64,000 nucleotides of DNA from Enterobacillus tribolii (GCF_003363015.1 NZ_QRAP01000004.1:62001-126000), one strand, 5' to 3'. Shown: positions 11,591 through 32,426, counted from the first letter of the stretch. Made by a program: numbers and translations. Notes: generated from the sequence alone by a model not told the origin.

Positions 11591-11998
11591 TCAGAATGAC
11601 AAATCAATAACCGCCAAAAGCGGCGCTTCCTTAAACTCAATGTCGCTCGGATCAATAATGCAAACACGCATGCTTACGCTGTCTTCATCCGCTACGCCGG
11701 GGATCAGAAATTCGATGGCGTTTGTTGCGGCGTTCCCTTCCAGCGGAATTCGCTGCACGAATTCGCCGATAGTTTCAGGCAGTGCCGGAAAAGCGTAATT
11801 GGGCAGCATCAGTTTCCCCGTATTGTTCAAATTGCGGTACGGCGCCGGCCAGGCATTATGCGGCATGTCGGTAATGATAAAGCCGATTTTATAACGGGAA
11901 TATTCCGGCGCCATCGCTTCCGGGTTCAGCGCAATACGCAGGCGACGGCCGGCAACGCGGGTTACGGAGGTGAATACTTGCTCAATACTTGTAAACAT
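11591..11998 (-). CDS. Uncharacterised 135-aa protein with an SOS-box promoter
   Basis: I do not recognise this protein. It has no signal peptide or transmembrane segment, is mildly acidic, and is predicted soluble with mixed alpha/beta character (RVAGRRLRIALNPEA, YKIGFIITDMPHNAWP, IEFLIPGVADEDSVSMRVCIID). ATG at 11998 is preceded by the ribosome site AGAGGA. The gene stands alone, convergent with the VOC gene. A near-consensus LexA box lies at 12032-12051, about 35 bases upstream of the start, with a TATACT-like -10 overlapping it. DNA-damage induction is therefore the best clue to its role. Function is unknown. Confidence 0.75.
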   Translation of the reverse strand: MFTSIEQVFTSVTRVAGRRLRIALNPEAMAPEYSRYKIGFIITDMPHNAWPAPYRNLNNTGKLMLPNYAFPALPETIGEFVQRIPLEGNAATNAIEFLIPGVADEDSVSMRVCIIDPSDIEFKEAPLLAVIDLSF

Positions 11999-12031
11999 GA
12001 TTATTCCTCTTTGATTATTCAGACATCAATG

Positions 12032-12051
12032 CACTGTTTATGCATACAGTA
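12032..12051 (-). promoter_or_regulatory. LexA (SOS) box
   Basis: CTGT-N8-ACAG at 12034-12049, with flanks giving 16 of 20 matches to the E. coli LexA consensus TACTGTATATATATACAGTA. It sits upstream of the minus-strand gene ending at 11591, and about 220 bases upstream of the divergent secreted-protein gene. By distance it belongs to the former. Confidence 0.72.
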
Positions 12052-12270
12052 TATTGTTCGCCATCGCAGAGGAACAGCATTTGAGGGGATCTTTTTTCAA
12101 CTTTAATTCTTTATATTTCAATATGATAATCACGTCCCCCGGCCTCTTTGCCCATTTACTCCTAATTTATCTCCGCGCCGCACCCGCTGGTTTAACTGCC
12201 CGGTGTCAATGCGTTATGATTGTCTATTCGCCGAGGCACCATCGCCGTCAGCATCAAGAAAGGTAACCGT

Positions 12271-13116
12271 ATGAAGTTCCGGACATTCGCTTTACCGGCC
12301 ATGCTTTTATTTTTGCCGGCGATGGCATATGCGCTTCCCTCCGGAGGCGGCCCCTCCAACATTGTCAAATCGAATAACATCATCCTGATGGAAGGCGATC
12401 TCATCGGCCCGGTTAAAGCGTTCCGTCAATACGTCATCGGCCCGGAAAGCGAGCGTTACGTACGCGACGTCAACGTGGATTTCGATCAACACGGCCAGAT
12501 CATCAGCGCCGTCCAAAGCTATGGCCCGAATCCGGTGTGGGAAAGTCAGTTGCACCCTGACAACATCGTTGCCGGCTGGGTCAGCCGCAGCGCTGTCGCC
12601 GTGAAAACCCGTGATGGAACGAAAGTCACGCAGTTCGTCAGCGCCTATAAAACCGATAAAGCCGGACGCATCGTTAAAGTGTCTAACGTGGAGGCGCAGC
12701 CGGGCGCCATCAGCGTCACTAACCGCTACTACTTCTATACGCCGGATCAGCGGGTGCGTTTTTATCTGTCGCTGGGCGGCAGGCCCGGTTTCGGCCTCTA
12801 CCTGTATGGGAAGGACGGACGGCTGACCAAGGTCATTAAAAATGACAATGTCTCCTACTCAACCTTCACCCAGGACGGCAAAGACCTGAGCACGACCACG
12901 AAAACGCCTTACATCACCTACAGCAGCCTGTGCCAGCAATGGGATCCCGGCGGCAACTGTACGCTGGTGGAAAAACAGGAGAAACTTTATTTCCGCGGCA
13001 ACGGCGGCGAAGAGAAAACGCAGGTGACGACGCTATGGCAGCGCCAGAACATCAGCTACTACCCCGGCGGATACCGGGAGAAAGGGCCAATGCCGGAGAA
13101 GGAAAAGCAAAAGTAA
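12271..13116 (+). CDS. Secreted protein of unknown function (weak YnfC-like resemblance)
   Basis: A 281-residue protein. A clear Sec signal peptide (MKFRTFALPAMLLFLPAMAYA) is followed by a beta-rich mature domain. The segment GDLIGPVKAFRQYV and the repeated pattern of charged polar strands recall the LRGPVKDF region of the E. coli YnfC/UPF0257 family, but there is no lipobox cysteine and the similarity is weak. ATG at 12271 is chosen for the signal peptide and the AAAGG ribosome site; an upstream start at 12220 would bury the signal. Periplasmic location is likely and the role unknown. Confidence 0.72.
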   Translation: MKFRTFALPAMLLFLPAMAYALPSGGGPSNIVKSNNIILMEGDLIGPVKAFRQYVIGPESERYVRDVNVDFDQHGQIISAVQSYGPNPVWESQLHPDNIVAGWVSRSAVAVKTRDGTKVTQFVSAYKTDKAGRIVKVSNVEAQPGAISVTNRYYFYTPDQRVRFYLSLGGRPGFGLYLYGKDGRLTKVIKNDNVSYSTFTQDGKDLSTTTKTPYITYSSLCQQWDPGGNCTLVEKQEKLYFRGNGGEEKTQVTTLWQRQNISYYPGGYREKGPMPEKEKQK

Positions 13117-13148
13117 CGGCGTTTGCGCTTCTCCGGTTTTCAGCAGGC

Positions 13149-13510
<362 letters not shown>

Positions 13511-13643
13511 TGATAACAAAAAATTTTTCCTCTGCGCACGTAACTGCTCAAAATGTTATCGCCATCACTTTTTAACCGGATAAACATAACCCGCAGATAT
13601 CCACGCTTATTACGTCGTTTTTACTAAAAACAGATGCATGTAA

Positions 13644-14693
<1,050 letters not shown>

Positions 14694-14796
14694 CGGCTTT
14701 CCCGGCTGCCGGATACGGCGGCCTTCCTCTTTCTCGTTTTCTCCTTTTTCCCGTTTTCTCCCGCTTTCCCTCTCCATGAGTAAAAAACGCGCTTAA

Positions 14797-19919
<5,123 letters not shown>

Positions 19920-19965
19920 TCACAATATAAATAAACAACGCTAAATACATTTTCGAGATAAATGA

Positions 19966-21027
<1,062 letters not shown>

Positions 21028-21037
21028 CAAGGGATAA

Positions 21038-23398
<2,361 letters not shown>

Positions 23399-23423
23399 CG
23401 TGTTCCCTGACGTGTTGTTAACC

Positions 23424-23455
23424 CCGGCCTTTCCCTTACAGGGAAAGGCCGGTTT
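23424..23455. terminator. Bidirectional terminator between ygjK and opgH
   Basis: A perfect 12-bp stem CCGGCCTTTCCC/GGGAAAGGCCGG with a 5-base loop, followed by TTT on the plus strand. It lies between convergent ygjK and opgH. Confidence 0.8.
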
Positions 23456-23468
23456 CGTAACACAGGGA

Positions 23469-26000
23469 TTATGCGCTGAGGCGCCGGTAGGCCTCGGTCC
23501 ATTGCGGATAACGATCCGGCGCGCTCCACAGCAGCTGATGCATACGCGCCATCGCCACCGGATCGCTCAGCAGCGATAAACGCTGGTTAGCGTTCACCTC
23601 AGCAGGCGCACGGCTCAGTGCCGCTTCGACCCTTTCATTGCGTGACTGCTCAATCGCCGGATGGACGCGGTGACGTGCGGTCGCCATGCCGGTCGCCAGC
23701 GCGTTATAGGCCGGGTCGAATACCGCGTGCAGGAAGCCGTGCTCCAGTTCACGCTGGTGATTCATCTCCACGTAGCGTTCCGTGTCCGACATTTCACGCG
23801 GCGGCTGATACTCTTCCGGGATCAGGAACAATTTGGCCCGTTTGCACTTCTGCCCCAGGCTGCGGCGGCTGGTGATCACGGAAACCCAGGGAGAGAGGAT
23901 TAACGACACCACGATCGGCGACAGCCACCACAGGAAGCGCAGATCGAGAATCGCCACGCCCGCGGACCACACCAGGCCGAGGATGAGCTGCGAACCGTGG
24001 CGGCGGAAGGCTTCGCCCCATGACGTAGCGTCATCATCGCGCTGCGGTGATTGCCAGGTAATCGACCAGCCGAGAAACGCGCTGACCACGAACACGGTGT
24101 GGAAAATCATCCGCACCGGCGCCAGCAGCACGGAAAACAGCATTTCCAGCAGCATCGAAATGAACACGCGGATCGGGCCGCCGAATTCTTTGGATCCTTT
24201 GGCCCAGATCAACAGCACGCTCAGCAGCTTCGGCAAAAACAGCAGCACCAACGTGGTGGAAAACAGCATGATCGCCAGTTCCGGCCGCCACTGCGGCCAC
24301 ACCGGGAACAACTGGCGCGGTTGCAGAAAATACTGCGGCTCCATCAGGGTATGTACCACCTGCAACGCGGTGGACAGGGCCAAAAACATGAACCACAGCG
24401 GCGCGGACAGGTAGGACATCACCCCGGTAAGAAACACGGCGCGGTGTACCGGATGCATGCCCTTCACCAGGAACAGACGGAAGTTCATCAGGTTGCCCTG
24501 GCACCAACGGCGGTCGCGCTTCAGCTCATCCAGCAGGTTGGGCGGCAGCTCTTCATAACTGCCCGGCAGATCGTAGGCGATCCACACCCCCCAACCGGCG
24601 CGGCGCATCAGCGCGGCCTCCACGAAGTCGTGAGACAGAATGGAGCCGGCGAAAGTGCCTTTACCCGGCAAGGGCGCCAGCGCGCAGTGTTCAATAAACG
24701 GCTTCACGCGGATGATGGCGTTGTGGCCCCAGTAGTGGGATTCCCCCAACTGCCAGAAGTGCAGCCCGGCGGTGAACAGCGGGCCGTAAACGCGGGTGGC
24801 GAACTGCTGGATGCGCGCGTACAGCGTGTCCATGCCCGTCGCCTTCGGCGCGGACTGGATGATCCCGGCGGAAGGGTTCGCTTCCATCAGACGCACCAGA
24901 TTGGTCAGGCAGTCACCGCTCATCACGCTGTCGGCGTCCAGGATCACCATGTAGCTGTATTCCCCGCCCCAGCGGCGGCAGAAATCGTCGATGTTGCCGG
25001 ACTTACGTTTCACCCGGCGGCGGCGGCGGCGATAAAAGATCTTCCCTTCCCCGCCGACTTCACGCACCAGATCCATCCACGCTTTTTGCTCCGCCACGCA
25101 GATATCCGGGTTGTAGCTGTCGCTGAGGATGAACACATCGAAGTGCTCAAGCTGGCCGGTGGCCCGCACCGACTCAAAGGTAGCGCGCAGGCCGGCAAAC
25201 ACGCGGGAAACGTCTTCGTTACAGATCGGCATGATCAGCGCCGTGCGGTGCGCCGGATTCAGCGCCTCGTTGCCGGCGGTGCTGGCGGAAATGCTGTACC
25301 TGTCACGGCCGATCAACAGTTGCAGGAATCCCATCAGCGCGGTCCAGAAACCGGCGGAGATCCAGCAGAAAAGAATGGCGAACAGCACCAGAATGCCGAA
25401 CTGCAGCACGTAGGGCAGCAGCTCCAGCGTGGACTGCAACAGCGGTTTGTCGAACACGGAGAGCGGGTCGATCAGATCCCATCCCTGATACGGCAGGATG
25501 GTCTTCATGTACCAGGTCGCAATTACGGTCTGGAACAGCGTCAGAATCAGCAGCACCCAACGACGCATAGATCCAACGCGGCGCCAGCGTTTGTCCGCTT
25601 CCGCCTCCTCCGTTGACGTAAAGGTGTGCTTCGGCGGCTCGGTGCGCCCGAGCAAGCTGTCCCACAGGCGGCCAAAAGGATTGGTGCGCCAGACTTCCGG
25701 AAACATGGAGGTGCGGCGGATGGTCGGCATCGCCTTGATCGCCGTGCGCCCGGCCGCATCGTGCGTCAGTTGTTCTTTTTCACCCGGCCAGGCCAGCGCC
25801 AGACGGGACTTCACGGAACAGAGGGGAACGTCGCGCGCTTCCTGCTCAGGCAGGTTTTCCCCGCTGCCCAAAGCACGATGAATCGTTTCAACCGACAACG
25901 TTTCTCCGGCGCCCAGTTGCGCATCGAGCGCGGACCGTTGTTCCGCGCTCAGCGCCAACGCCTCCAGATAGGCGTTGGCATTCTCAGTGGATTTATTCAT
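23469..26000 (-). CDS. opgH: Glucans biosynthesis glucosyltransferase OpgH (MdoH)
   Basis: Inner-membrane GT2 glucosyltransferase that uses UDP-glucose to make the beta-1,2 backbone of osmoregulated periplasmic glucans. The 843-residue protein has a cytoplasmic N-terminus, two early membrane segments (~residues 140-220), a large GT2 domain with [25 protein letters not shown], the [12 protein letters not shown] region and the QxxRW motif (RRWCQGN), then several C-terminal membrane helices. Its start overlaps the opgG stop by 8 bases. Loss of OpgH reduces virulence and stress tolerance in plant-pathogenic relatives. No acyl-carrier partner is encoded nearby. Confidence 0.96.
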   Translation of the reverse strand: MNKSTENANAYLEALALSAEQRSALDAQLGAGETLSVETIHRALGSGENLPEQEARDVPLCSVKSRLALAWPGEKEQLTHDAAGRTAIKAMPTIRRTSMFPEVWRTNPFGRLWDSLLGRTEPPKHTFTSTEEAEADKRWRRVGSMRRWVLLILTLFQTVIATWYMKTILPYQGWDLIDPLSVFDKPLLQSTLELLPYVLQFGILVLFAILFCWISAGFWTALMGFLQLLIGRDRYSISASTAGNEALNPAHRTALIMPICNEDVSRVFAGLRATFESVRATGQLEHFDVFILSDSYNPDICVAEQKAWMDLVREVGGEGKIFYRRRRRRVKRKSGNIDDFCRRWGGEYSYMVILDADSVMSGDCLTNLVRLMEANPSAGIIQSAPKATGMDTLYARIQQFATRVYGPLFTAGLHFWQLGESHYWGHNAIIRVKPFIEHCALAPLPGKGTFAGSILSHDFVEAALMRRAGWGVWIAYDLPGSYEELPPNLLDELKRDRRWCQGNLMNFRLFLVKGMHPVHRAVFLTGVMSYLSAPLWFMFLALSTALQVVHTLMEPQYFLQPRQLFPVWPQWRPELAIMLFSTTLVLLFLPKLLSVLLIWAKGSKEFGGPIRVFISMLLEMLFSVLLAPVRMIFHTVFVVSAFLGWSITWQSPQRDDDATSWGEAFRRHGSQLILGLVWSAGVAILDLRFLWWLSPIVVSLILSPWVSVITSRRSLGQKCKRAKLFLIPEEYQPPREMSDTERYVEMNHQRELEHGFLHAVFDPAYNALATGMATARHRVHPAIEQSRNERVEAALSRAPAEVNANQRLSLLSDPVAMARMHQLLWSAPDRYPQWTEAYRRLSA

Positions 26001-27561
26001 TAGCAGGTAACTGGTAGCTCCAGGTTTCGCTCAGCGGCTTGTCGTCTTTTACCAGCGCGGCACGCATTTCAACCGGTTTTTTCTCATCAATCACTTTCAG
26101 ACGCAAAACCAGGCGCCAGCCTTTGGTGATTGGATTATAGCGCAAGGTATTCTCCACCACTTTCGCATTGTCGTCGGTGCTGACCTGAGTCGTCACCGAC
26201 GCATCCGGCGTCAGCGCTTTCAATACCGGGCCGACGAAGTCCACCAGCAGAGCGACGCTGCCGTCCGCTTCACGGATCAGGTTGGACTGACGCACGTCTC
26301 CCGTTGAACGCATAGTCTGTTTTACCCAGGCCAGCGCGGGATCGTGCAGCTTGTCTTCCGCACTGGTGAAACGCAGGCGGTAATCAAGGTTAATCGGCTT
26401 GCCGGTTTCCGGCAGGCTGGACGGCGTCCAGAACGCGACGATGTTGTCGTTGGTTTCATCCGCCGTGGGGATTTCCACCAGTTCCACCTTGCCTTTGCCC
26501 CAGACGCCCTTCGGCTCAATCCAGGCGCCCGGACGCAGATCGTAGCGATCGTCGAGGTCTTCATACTCGGAGAAGCTGCGGGTACGCTGCAACAGGCCGA
26601 ACCCTTTCGGGTTTTCCACGGTAAAGGTGCTGACCGAGAGATGTTTCGGGTTGTTAAGCGGACGCCAGATCCACTCGCCGTTACCGGCATGGATCGACAG
26701 CCCTTCGGAGTCGTGCAGCTGGTGACGGTAGTTCATCACCGGGGAAGGCTGGTTGGCGCCAAACAGGTACATGCTGGTCAGGGGAGCCAGACCCAGCACG
26801 CCGACCTTGTCGCGCAGGTAAACGCGGGACTGAACGTCGACGCTCGTCTCGCTACCCGGCGTCAGCATCAGGCGGTAGGCGCCGGTGGCGCGCGGCGAGT
26901 CCAGCAGGGCATAAATCACCAGGTGCTTATCTTTGGGATTCGGCCGCTCAATCCAGAACTCACGGAAGCGCGGGAACTCTTCGCCGGAGGGCAGCGCGGT
27001 ATCGATCGCCAGGCCGCGGGCGGAAAGGCCGTAAACCTGCCCTTTCGCCACGACGCGGAAATAGCTGGCGCCCAGCATGCTCATCACCTCGTCGTTTTTA
27101 CCCGCCTTATTCAGCGGATAAAGTACCTTAAAGCCGGCGAAGCCCAGCTCTTTCACCGCATCGGGGTCATGCTTCACATCGCCGAAGCTGAAATATTCCG
27201 GGCTGTATTTAATCTGGTGAACGGCGGTTGCGGTGACTTCGTTGATTTTCACCGGGGTGTCGAAATACATCCCCTGGTGATAAAACTCCAGTTTGAACGG
27301 CGTTTTGACGTTCTTCCAATAGGGTTTGTCATGATTGAACTGAATTTTTTGGTAATCAGCGAATTTCATGTCCCGGAATTCGGACGGCAGGTTGCTTTTC
27401 GGCGCTTTAAATTTTTCGTCCGCCAGCGCTTTGGCCTGTTTGGCGACGTCATCCAGTGAGAAAGCCCACGACGGAGCGGCAGCGAATAACATAAGAACGG
27501 ATGCGGCCAGCCCGGTAACCACGCGAGATTTGGTACGGGTGGTTATTGAATATGTAAGCAC
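25993..27561 (-). CDS. opgG: Glucans biosynthesis periplasmic protein OpgG (MdoG)
   Basis: Periplasmic protein needed for branching or release of osmoregulated periplasmic glucans, acting after OpgH. The signal peptide is visible ([20 protein letters not shown]), followed by the OpgG beta-sandwich with [39 protein letters not shown] and the C-terminal Ig-like domain ending WSYQLPANE, identical to E. coli. GTG at 27561 is preferred because AGGGGGG lies just upstream and gives a normal signal peptide (522 residues). The frame is open to a TTG at 27597. Confidence 0.94.
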   Translation of the reverse strand: MLTYSITTRTKSRVVTGLAASVLMLFAAAPSWAFSLDDVAKQAKALADEKFKAPKSNLPSEFRDMKFADYQKIQFNHDKPYWKNVKTPFKLEFYHQGMYFDTPVKINEVTATAVHQIKYSPEYFSFGDVKHDPDAVKELGFAGFKVLYPLNKAGKNDEVMSMLGASYFRVVAKGQVYGLSARGLAIDTALPSGEEFPRFREFWIERPNPKDKHLVIYALLDSPRATGAYRLMLTPGSETSVDVQSRVYLRDKVGVLGLAPLTSMYLFGANQPSPVMNYRHQLHDSEGLSIHAGNGEWIWRPLNNPKHLSVSTFTVENPKGFGLLQRTRSFSEYEDLDDRYDLRPGAWIEPKGVWGKGKVELVEIPTADETNDNIVAFWTPSSLPETGKPINLDYRLRFTSAEDKLHDPALAWVKQTMRSTGDVRQSNLIREADGSVALLVDFVGPVLKALTPDASVTTQVSTDDNAKVVENTLRYNPITKGWRLVLRLKVIDEKKPVEMRAALVKDDKPLSETWSYQLPANE

Positions 27562-28246
27562 ATACCCCCCTGAAGGTACTTTATGAGACGAGAACAAAGT
27601 AAACAGCGTTTGCGATGAAAGGTATAATAATGGATTCCTCCCCTCCCCGACAACAGCCTGTTAAGGCCATCACAAAACCCGCATGGAAAGTTTACGCGCG
27701 AAGCGCACGGAGAAATAAAATTTTACATAATAATCATGAGATTAAAGCAATGGTATTTTTATTGGTATTCCTCCCTTAATATATTGCGGATTATTCAGTC
27801 TTGCGCGGAAATAAACACGCCGCAGCGCATGAAAATAACTGTATTTTTATCCATGCAATAATTTAGCTGGCGCACTTCGTAATAGCCGTAATAACTTTCC
27901 GAATAACGCAAATAAACTTACTGCGCCGGTTAAAAATCGCCCGGAGTCTTACAGTTACCCCATTCCCATCCGGCTTTGTTATGGACAAAAAAACTACAGA
28001 CTTTTCTGTTAAACTTTACCGCCAGCCCGTTTTTTTATCATGACCTGACGCGCAAGGCTCAGAGAATCAGTTTACCTCTTCCCCTTACTTCAGCAGGATT
28101 TCATCCGCCACACCGTATTCTGACGGGAAAATTTATCGTTTTTTCCTTGCGTGCTGGAGTATTACGACAACAATTATCAACACGAAACTCTCCACCGATA
28201 TGCAATCACTCCGCTTACTGACCACCACTTACACAGAGGGACACTT
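27562..28246. other. AT-rich divergent intergenic region opgG / msyB
   Basis: About 685 bases between the divergent starts of opgG and msyB. It is AT-rich, with a run of short near-repeats (GGTATTTTTATTGGTATT around 27753). The open frames here have no ribosome site or recognisable protein. It presumably holds both promoters, which are likely osmotically regulated, but I see no site I can name. Confidence 0.5.
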
Positions 28247-28621
28247 ATGGATATGTATCTGACGTTAGATGAAGCCATAGAGGCCGCCAGGGAGCTTTTC
28301 ATCACCAACGGCCCCGATGACGGAAACGACCCACAGGTAGCCCAGTTCAACTTGCAGAAGTACGTCATGCAGGACGGCGACATTATGTGGCAGGCTGAAT
28401 TCATGGCAGAAGAAGGTGAAAGCACCGAATGCGTGCCGATGCTGAGCGGCGAAGCGGCGCAGGCGGTGTTCGATGATGACTATGATGAGGCGGAACTCCG
28501 GGAAGAATGGATTGATGAAAATACGCTTTATGAGTGGGATGAGGATGATTTCCAACTGGAACCGCCGTTGGACACCGAAGAAGGCGAAGCCGCAGCGGAC
28601 GAATGGGATGAACGTAATTAA
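28247..28621 (+). CDS. msyB: Acidic protein MsyB
   Basis: A 124-residue, very acidic cytosolic protein, the same length as E. coli MsyB, which was isolated as a multicopy suppressor of secretion (secY/secA) defects. Nearly continuous similarity includes FNLQKYVMQDGDIMWQAEF, MLSGEAAQAVFDDDYDE and the C-terminal FQLEPPLDTEEGEAAADEW. ATG at 28247 gives the family length; the frame is open further upstream from 28151. In E. coli it also lies close to opgGH. The physiological function is not settled. Confidence 0.93.
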   Translation: MDMYLTLDEAIEAARELFITNGPDDGNDPQVAQFNLQKYVMQDGDIMWQAEFMAEEGESTECVPMLSGEAAQAVFDDDYDEAELREEWIDENTLYEWDEDDFQLEPPLDTEEGEAAADEWDERN

Positions 28622-28630
28622 CCCGGTAAA

Positions 28631-28660
28631 AAATCCGGAACCTGTGCGGGTTCCGGATTT
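28631..28660. terminator. Bidirectional terminator between msyB and glk
   Basis: A perfect 12-bp stem AAATCCGGAACC/GGTTCCGGATTT with a 6-base loop in the convergent msyB-glk gap. The A/T ends of the stem provide short T tracts on both strands. Confidence 0.82.
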
Positions 28661-28682
28661 CGTTAACGTGCGCTGCAGGTAA

Positions 28683-29651
28683 TTACTGTTCCAGCGACAT
28701 GCCCATCTGCTGGCGCAGGTGAGCGCCCGCGCCCAACAATCCCGGGCTGCCGTGCGTAATCAGGTAGACGGGAATATCTTCCAGAAAGTCTTTCAACCGC
28801 CCTTTGTCTTCAAACGCCGCACGGAATCCTGAGGCTTTAAAGAAGTCCAGGAAGCGCGGTACGATGCCGCCCGCGATATACACCCCGCCGAAGGTGCCCA
28901 TATTGAGGGCCAGATCGCCGCCAAAACGCCCCATAATCACGCAAAACAGCGACAGCGCGCGACGGCAGTCGGTGCAGCTGTCAGCCAATGCCCGCTCCGT
29001 GACGTCTTTCGGCGCCAGGTTCTCCGGCAGACGGTTGTCCGACTCGACAACAGCGCGGTATAAATTCACCAGCCCCGGCCCGGATAAAACCCGCTCAGCA
29101 GAGACGTGGCCCAACTCTTTACGCAGCACCATCAGGATCTGATCTTCTTCTTCGCTGTTGGGGGCAAAGTCTACGTGCCCGCCCTCGCCGGGCAGGCTGA
29201 TCCAGCGCCCGCCGGCATGCAGCAGGTGCGCCACGCCCAGGCCGGTGCCGGCGCCGTAAATGGCGATGGGCTTATCACGCTGGGGAGCTTTGCCGCCAAA
29301 CTGCATCAGATCGCTCTCTTTCAACATCGGGATCGCCATCGACACGGCGGTGAAATCATTGATCACCTCCAGCACGCTCAGCCCCAGGCTGGCCTTCATC
29401 TGCGCAATGGAAAACGCCCAGGTGTGATTGGTCATCGCCACCCAGTCGCCGGTAACCGGGCAGGCAATCGCGATACAGGCTTCACTGACCTGAGCATCAT
29501 GCTCAAGGAGATAGGTACGAATGGTTGATTCCAGGCTGTCAAAATCCAGGCCGGAGTAAGTCTTGGCATGCGAAATGGCGCCGTCGCTCAGGTTGCACAG
29601 CGCCAGGCGGGCATTCGTCCCGCCAACATCCCCGACCAGGGCGTAACTCAT
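28683..29651 (-). CDS. glk: Glucokinase
   Basis: Phosphorylates free glucose with ATP to glucose-6-phosphate in the cytosol. The 322-residue ROK-unrelated bacterial glucokinase type matches E. coli Glk: phosphate-binding [16 protein letters not shown], catalytic Asp in [23 protein letters not shown] and [14 protein letters not shown]. The second of two adjacent ATGs (29651) is chosen for spacing from the AGGGAGA ribosome site. Free glucose from the neighbouring periplasmic glucosidase YgjK or from EbgA would enter metabolism here. Four tandem ~16-base repeats lie directly upstream. Confidence 0.95.
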   Translation of the reverse strand: MSYALVGDVGGTNARLALCNLSDGAISHAKTYSGLDFDSLESTIRTYLLEHDAQVSEACIAIACPVTGDWVAMTNHTWAFSIAQMKASLGLSVLEVINDFTAVSMAIPMLKESDLMQFGGKAPQRDKPIAIYGAGTGLGVAHLLHAGGRWISLPGEGGHVDFAPNSEEEDQILMVLRKELGHVSAERVLSGPGLVNLYRAVVESDNRLPENLAPKDVTERALADSCTDCRRALSLFCVIMGRFGGDLALNMGTFGGVYIAGGIVPRFLDFFKASGFRAAFEDKGRLKDFLEDIPVYLITHGSPGLLGAGAHLRQQMGMSLEQ

Positions 29652-29665
29652 CATGGCTCTCCCTT

Positions 29666-29730
29666 TGTTTACTTCAATCAACGGTTGTTTCAATCAAGGT
29701 CTGTTTCGATCAAGGTTTACTTAAATCAAT
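29666..29730. repeat. Four imperfect ~16-base tandem repeats upstream of glk
   Basis: Successive units on the plus strand: GTTTACTTCAATCAA(C), GGTTGTTTCAATCAA, GGTCTGTTTCGATCAA, GGTTTACTTAAATCAA. All share the TTNNATCAA ending. They lie 15-80 bases before the glk start, in the 5' leader or promoter. They could be regulator sites or slipped-strand duplications. Confidence 0.7.
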
Positions 29731-29981
29731 TTTTAGCTAACAACACAATAAAAGACGCTATGCTTACGGCAGCATGCCCGGATAGACAGCAGACTGCGCT
29801 GACACAGCAGCATATAAACACAGCAATCCCGTCAGCAACAGCACCCGCCGTGCCATCCGGTGCACAACATTGAAGCAGATCACAAAAATCGTTTCAGCAA
29901 AAAGATGGCCGGATAAAAAAGCGCCGATCCGACGCTTAATCCGGCGGTATCACATTTACTGTTGCAGGACGAACACCTTAT

Positions 29982-31241
29982 ATGTTTCATCCCCGCGCAC
30001 GCCTGATGATAAAAATGGCGCTCCCCGCACTGATAATCGGCGTTCTTTCCAGCCTGATGCTGATTGGAATGATGGGTATCGCAGCTCAGTTGCAACACAT
30101 ACTGTGGCAAAGCCTGCCTGGCTTATTTGCCGTCAGGCCGGATTCCCCGGCATGGATTATCGGCACCCTGACGCTGACCGGCATCGCCGTCGGCCTGATC
30201 GTCCGCTTTATGCCGGGCCACGGCGGCCCTGACCCGGCTACGGAATCCCTGGTCGGCATGCCGCTGGCGATAAACGCGCTGCCGGGACTGGGGCTGGCCC
30301 TGATCGTAGGGCTGGCCGGCGGGGTCAGCCTGGGGCCGGAAAACCCGATCACCGCAATCAATATCGCGCTCACGCTGATTATCGGTCAGCGCCTGATGCC
30401 CAAAACCGCTAATCAGGAGTGGGTTATTCTGGCGGCATCGGCCACCATCGGCGCGATGTTCGGCTCTCCGGTCGCTGCCGCGCTGATCTTTTCTCAGCAA
30501 CTGGGCGGAACGGAAGAAACACCGTTCTGGGATCGCCTGTTTGCCCCGTTAATTGCTGCCGGCACCGGCGCCCTGACTACCCAGCAGTTTTTCCTGCCGG
30601 ACTTTTCCCTCAGCCTGCATTTCCAGCATACCCCGCGCTTCACGGACGTGTTGATGGGCAGCGGCGTCGCGCTGTGCGCCTGCGCCATCGGCATGGTGGT
30701 GGTTTATCTGCTGCCGCACTGTCACGCGCTGTTTCAGCGTTTACGCCATCCGGTGCTGATGCTGGGATGCGGCGGCTTTATTCTGGGGTGTCTGGGGGTA
30801 TTGGGCGGGCCCGTCACGTTGTTCAAGGGGCTGGACGAAATGCGCCAGTTACTGCACCTTCCCGGAAACAGCGCCTCTGCGCTGTTCGGCATTACGCTGG
30901 TTAAGCTGGCGGCGCTGTTGATTGCCGCCAGCTGCGGCTTTCGCGGCGGGCGGATCTTTCCTGCGGTATTCGCCGGCGTCAGCCTCGGTTTGGCGCTCAG
31001 CGCCGCGTTTCCCGCACTTTCCCCGGCCGTGGCGATCAGTTGCGCCATCCTCGGGCTGGTGTTGGTCGTGACCCGCGACGGCTGGCTGAGCCTGTTTATG
31101 GCCGCAGCGGTAGCGCACAGCCCGGTCCTGCTGCCGCTGCTCTGCCTGGTGCTGTTGCCCGCCTGGTGGTGCCTGGCGGGCAGACCGCTGATGCTGGTTA
31201 ACAAGCCTTCTCCCGCCGCGCGGTCTGAAAGCCGGTTATGA
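29982..31241 (+). CDS. yfeO: YfeO, CLC-type ion channel family protein
   Basis: A 419-residue inner-membrane protein of the chloride channel (CLC) superfamily, homologous to E. coli YfeO. CLC-like motifs include [11 protein letters not shown] (the GxxGPxx selectivity region), [12 protein letters not shown] and [15 protein letters not shown]. About ten hydrophobic segments are present. Transported ion and coupling are unknown. It is divergent from glk, the arrangement found in E. coli. Its last six bases overlap the 3' end of the convergent racemase gene. Confidence 0.92.
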   Translation: MFHPRARLMIKMALPALIIGVLSSLMLIGMMGIAAQLQHILWQSLPGLFAVRPDSPAWIIGTLTLTGIAVGLIVRFMPGHGGPDPATESLVGMPLAINALPGLGLALIVGLAGGVSLGPENPITAINIALTLIIGQRLMPKTANQEWVILAASATIGAMFGSPVAAALIFSQQLGGTEETPFWDRLFAPLIAAGTGALTTQQFFLPDFSLSLHFQHTPRFTDVLMGSGVALCACAIGMVVVYLLPHCHALFQRLRHPVLMLGCGGFILGCLGVLGGPVTLFKGLDEMRQLLHLPGNSASALFGITLVKLAALLIAASCGFRGGRIFPAVFAGVSLGLALSAAFPALSPAVAISCAILGLVLVVTRDGWLSLFMAAAVAHSPVLLPLLCLVLLPAWWCLAGRPLMLVNKPSPAARSESRL

Positions 31242-31931
31242 TTCCACAGACCATAGCGCGGCGGCTCTGGCATGCAGGTCCGCGGTGTCGAACAAGGGAA
31301 CGGAGGCATCTGCCTCCTGAACCAGCAGACCAATTTCCGTGCATCCCAGAATGATGCCTCCCGCGCCTTGTTCAACCAGGCGGCGCATCACGTCGCGATA
31401 GATACGCCGTGAATCTTCGCTGATCACGCCCTGGCACAGTTCCTGGTAAATAATGCGGTGCACGTCCGCCCGGTCCGGTTCGTCCGGTATTACCACGTCA
31501 ATGCCGAACGCCTGGCTCAGGCGCCCGCGATAAAAGTCCTGCTCCATGGTAAACCGCGTGCCCAGCAGGCCGACGCGGTTTATTCCGCTGGCGCGGATCA
31601 CCTCCGCCGTCGCGTCAGCGATATGCAGCAACGGCAGCTGCGCGGCTTCTTCAATCTGCGCCGCGACCTTGTGCATGGTATTGGTGCATAGCACCAGCTT
31701 CTCGGCGCCGGCCGCCTTCAGGCTGAGCGCGGCCTGCCCCAGCAGTTCTCCCGCCCGCTGCCAGTCGCCTTCCATCTGTAGCTTTTCAATCTGCGCAAAG
31801 TCGACGCTGTACAGCACCAGTTGCGCAGAATGCAGCCCGCCGAGGCGCGACTTCACCACCTGATTAATAATCCGGTAATAAGGCAATGTAGATTCCCAAC
31901 TCATTCCGCCAATCAGCCCCAACGTTTTCAC
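31236..31931 (-). CDS. Aspartate/glutamate racemase-family protein (YgeA-like)
   Basis: A 231-residue PLP-independent amino acid racemase like E. coli YgeA, a broad-specificity racemase acting on hydrophobic amino acids and homoserine. The two catalytic cysteines are visible in [10 protein letters not shown] (~residue 83) and [10 protein letters not shown] (~residue 197); [13 protein letters not shown] is the family start. GTG at 31931 follows an AGGAGA site. It overlaps the yfeO 3' end by six bases (convergent). The substrate is unproven. In E. coli ygeA lies elsewhere. Confidence 0.87.
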   Translation of the reverse strand: MKTLGLIGGMSWESTLPYYRIINQVVKSRLGGLHSAQLVLYSVDFAQIEKLQMEGDWQRAGELLGQAALSLKAAGAEKLVLCTNTMHKVAAQIEEAAQLPLLHIADATAEVIRASGINRVGLLGTRFTMEQDFYRGRLSQAFGIDVVIPDEPDRADVHRIIYQELCQGVISEDSRRIYRDVMRRLVEQGAGGIILGCTEIGLLVQEADASVPLFDTADLHARAAALWSVES

Positions 31932-31970
31932 CGAATTCTCTCCTGTTGTTCTCCGTGCAGCCCTGAGGGA

Positions 31971-32426
31971 TCAGGACCGGTCCAGCGCGGCGTTGTGCCC
32001 GCGACGCGCCATGTAGCGTTCACGTAATATGTCATAGATCCAGTTATACGCCACGGTGTAGGGCAAGAAAAACAGGAAAAAGCCGACCTCCAGCATAAAT
32101 GCCTGCAATATCCCGACGCCCAGCGTCTGGCACACGATGGCCAGGCCGAAAACGATAAAACCGACCTCAAACCCCAGCGCATGAAAAACACGTACCCGCG
32201 GCGTTTTAGCCGCCGGCCAGAGACGATCGAAAATAGCGTTATACACGATGTTCCATAACATCGCCGTGGTAGCCAGAACCAGGGACAGTCCGCCCATCTC
32301 CAGTACCGAACGCTCCATCGCCCAGGCGGCGACCGGCGCACAAATCGCCGTAGCGATAACTTCAAAACCGACTGCATGGAAGACACGTTCCGCCGGCGTT
32401 TTACCTGACTGTATGTTTTGTTGCAT
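31971..32426 (-). CDS. PACE-family multidrug efflux protein
   Basis: A 151-residue, four-helix inner-membrane protein made of two tandem bacterial transmembrane pair (BTP) domains. The RVFHAxGFE motif occurs twice (ERVFHAVGFEV, residues ~13-23; VRVFHALGFEV, ~78-88), the hallmark of PACE exporters such as AceI, which exports chlorhexidine and polyamine-like compounds. The membrane acidic residue (Glu in GFE) is present in both halves. It is divergent from a LysR regulator 119 bases away, which is likely its controller. Confidence 0.9.
   Translation of the reverse strand: MQQNIQSGKTPAERVFHAVGFEVIATAICAPVAAWAMERSVLEMGGLSLVLATTAMLWNIVYNAIFDRLWPAAKTPRVRVFHALGFEVGFIVFGLAIVCQTLGVGILQAFMLEVGFFLFFLPYTVAYNWIYDILRERYMARRGHNAALDRS

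Noticed and set aside
24051..25616. 521-codon plus-strand open frame
   Set aside because: It lies wholly antisense to opgH; the composition (runs of Gln, His, Arg) is that of a shadow frame in GC-rich DNA, with no domain or ribosome site.
27976..28221. 81-codon plus-strand frame upstream of msyB
   Set aside because: No ribosome site, no recognisable sequence, and the AT-rich context fits a promoter region better.
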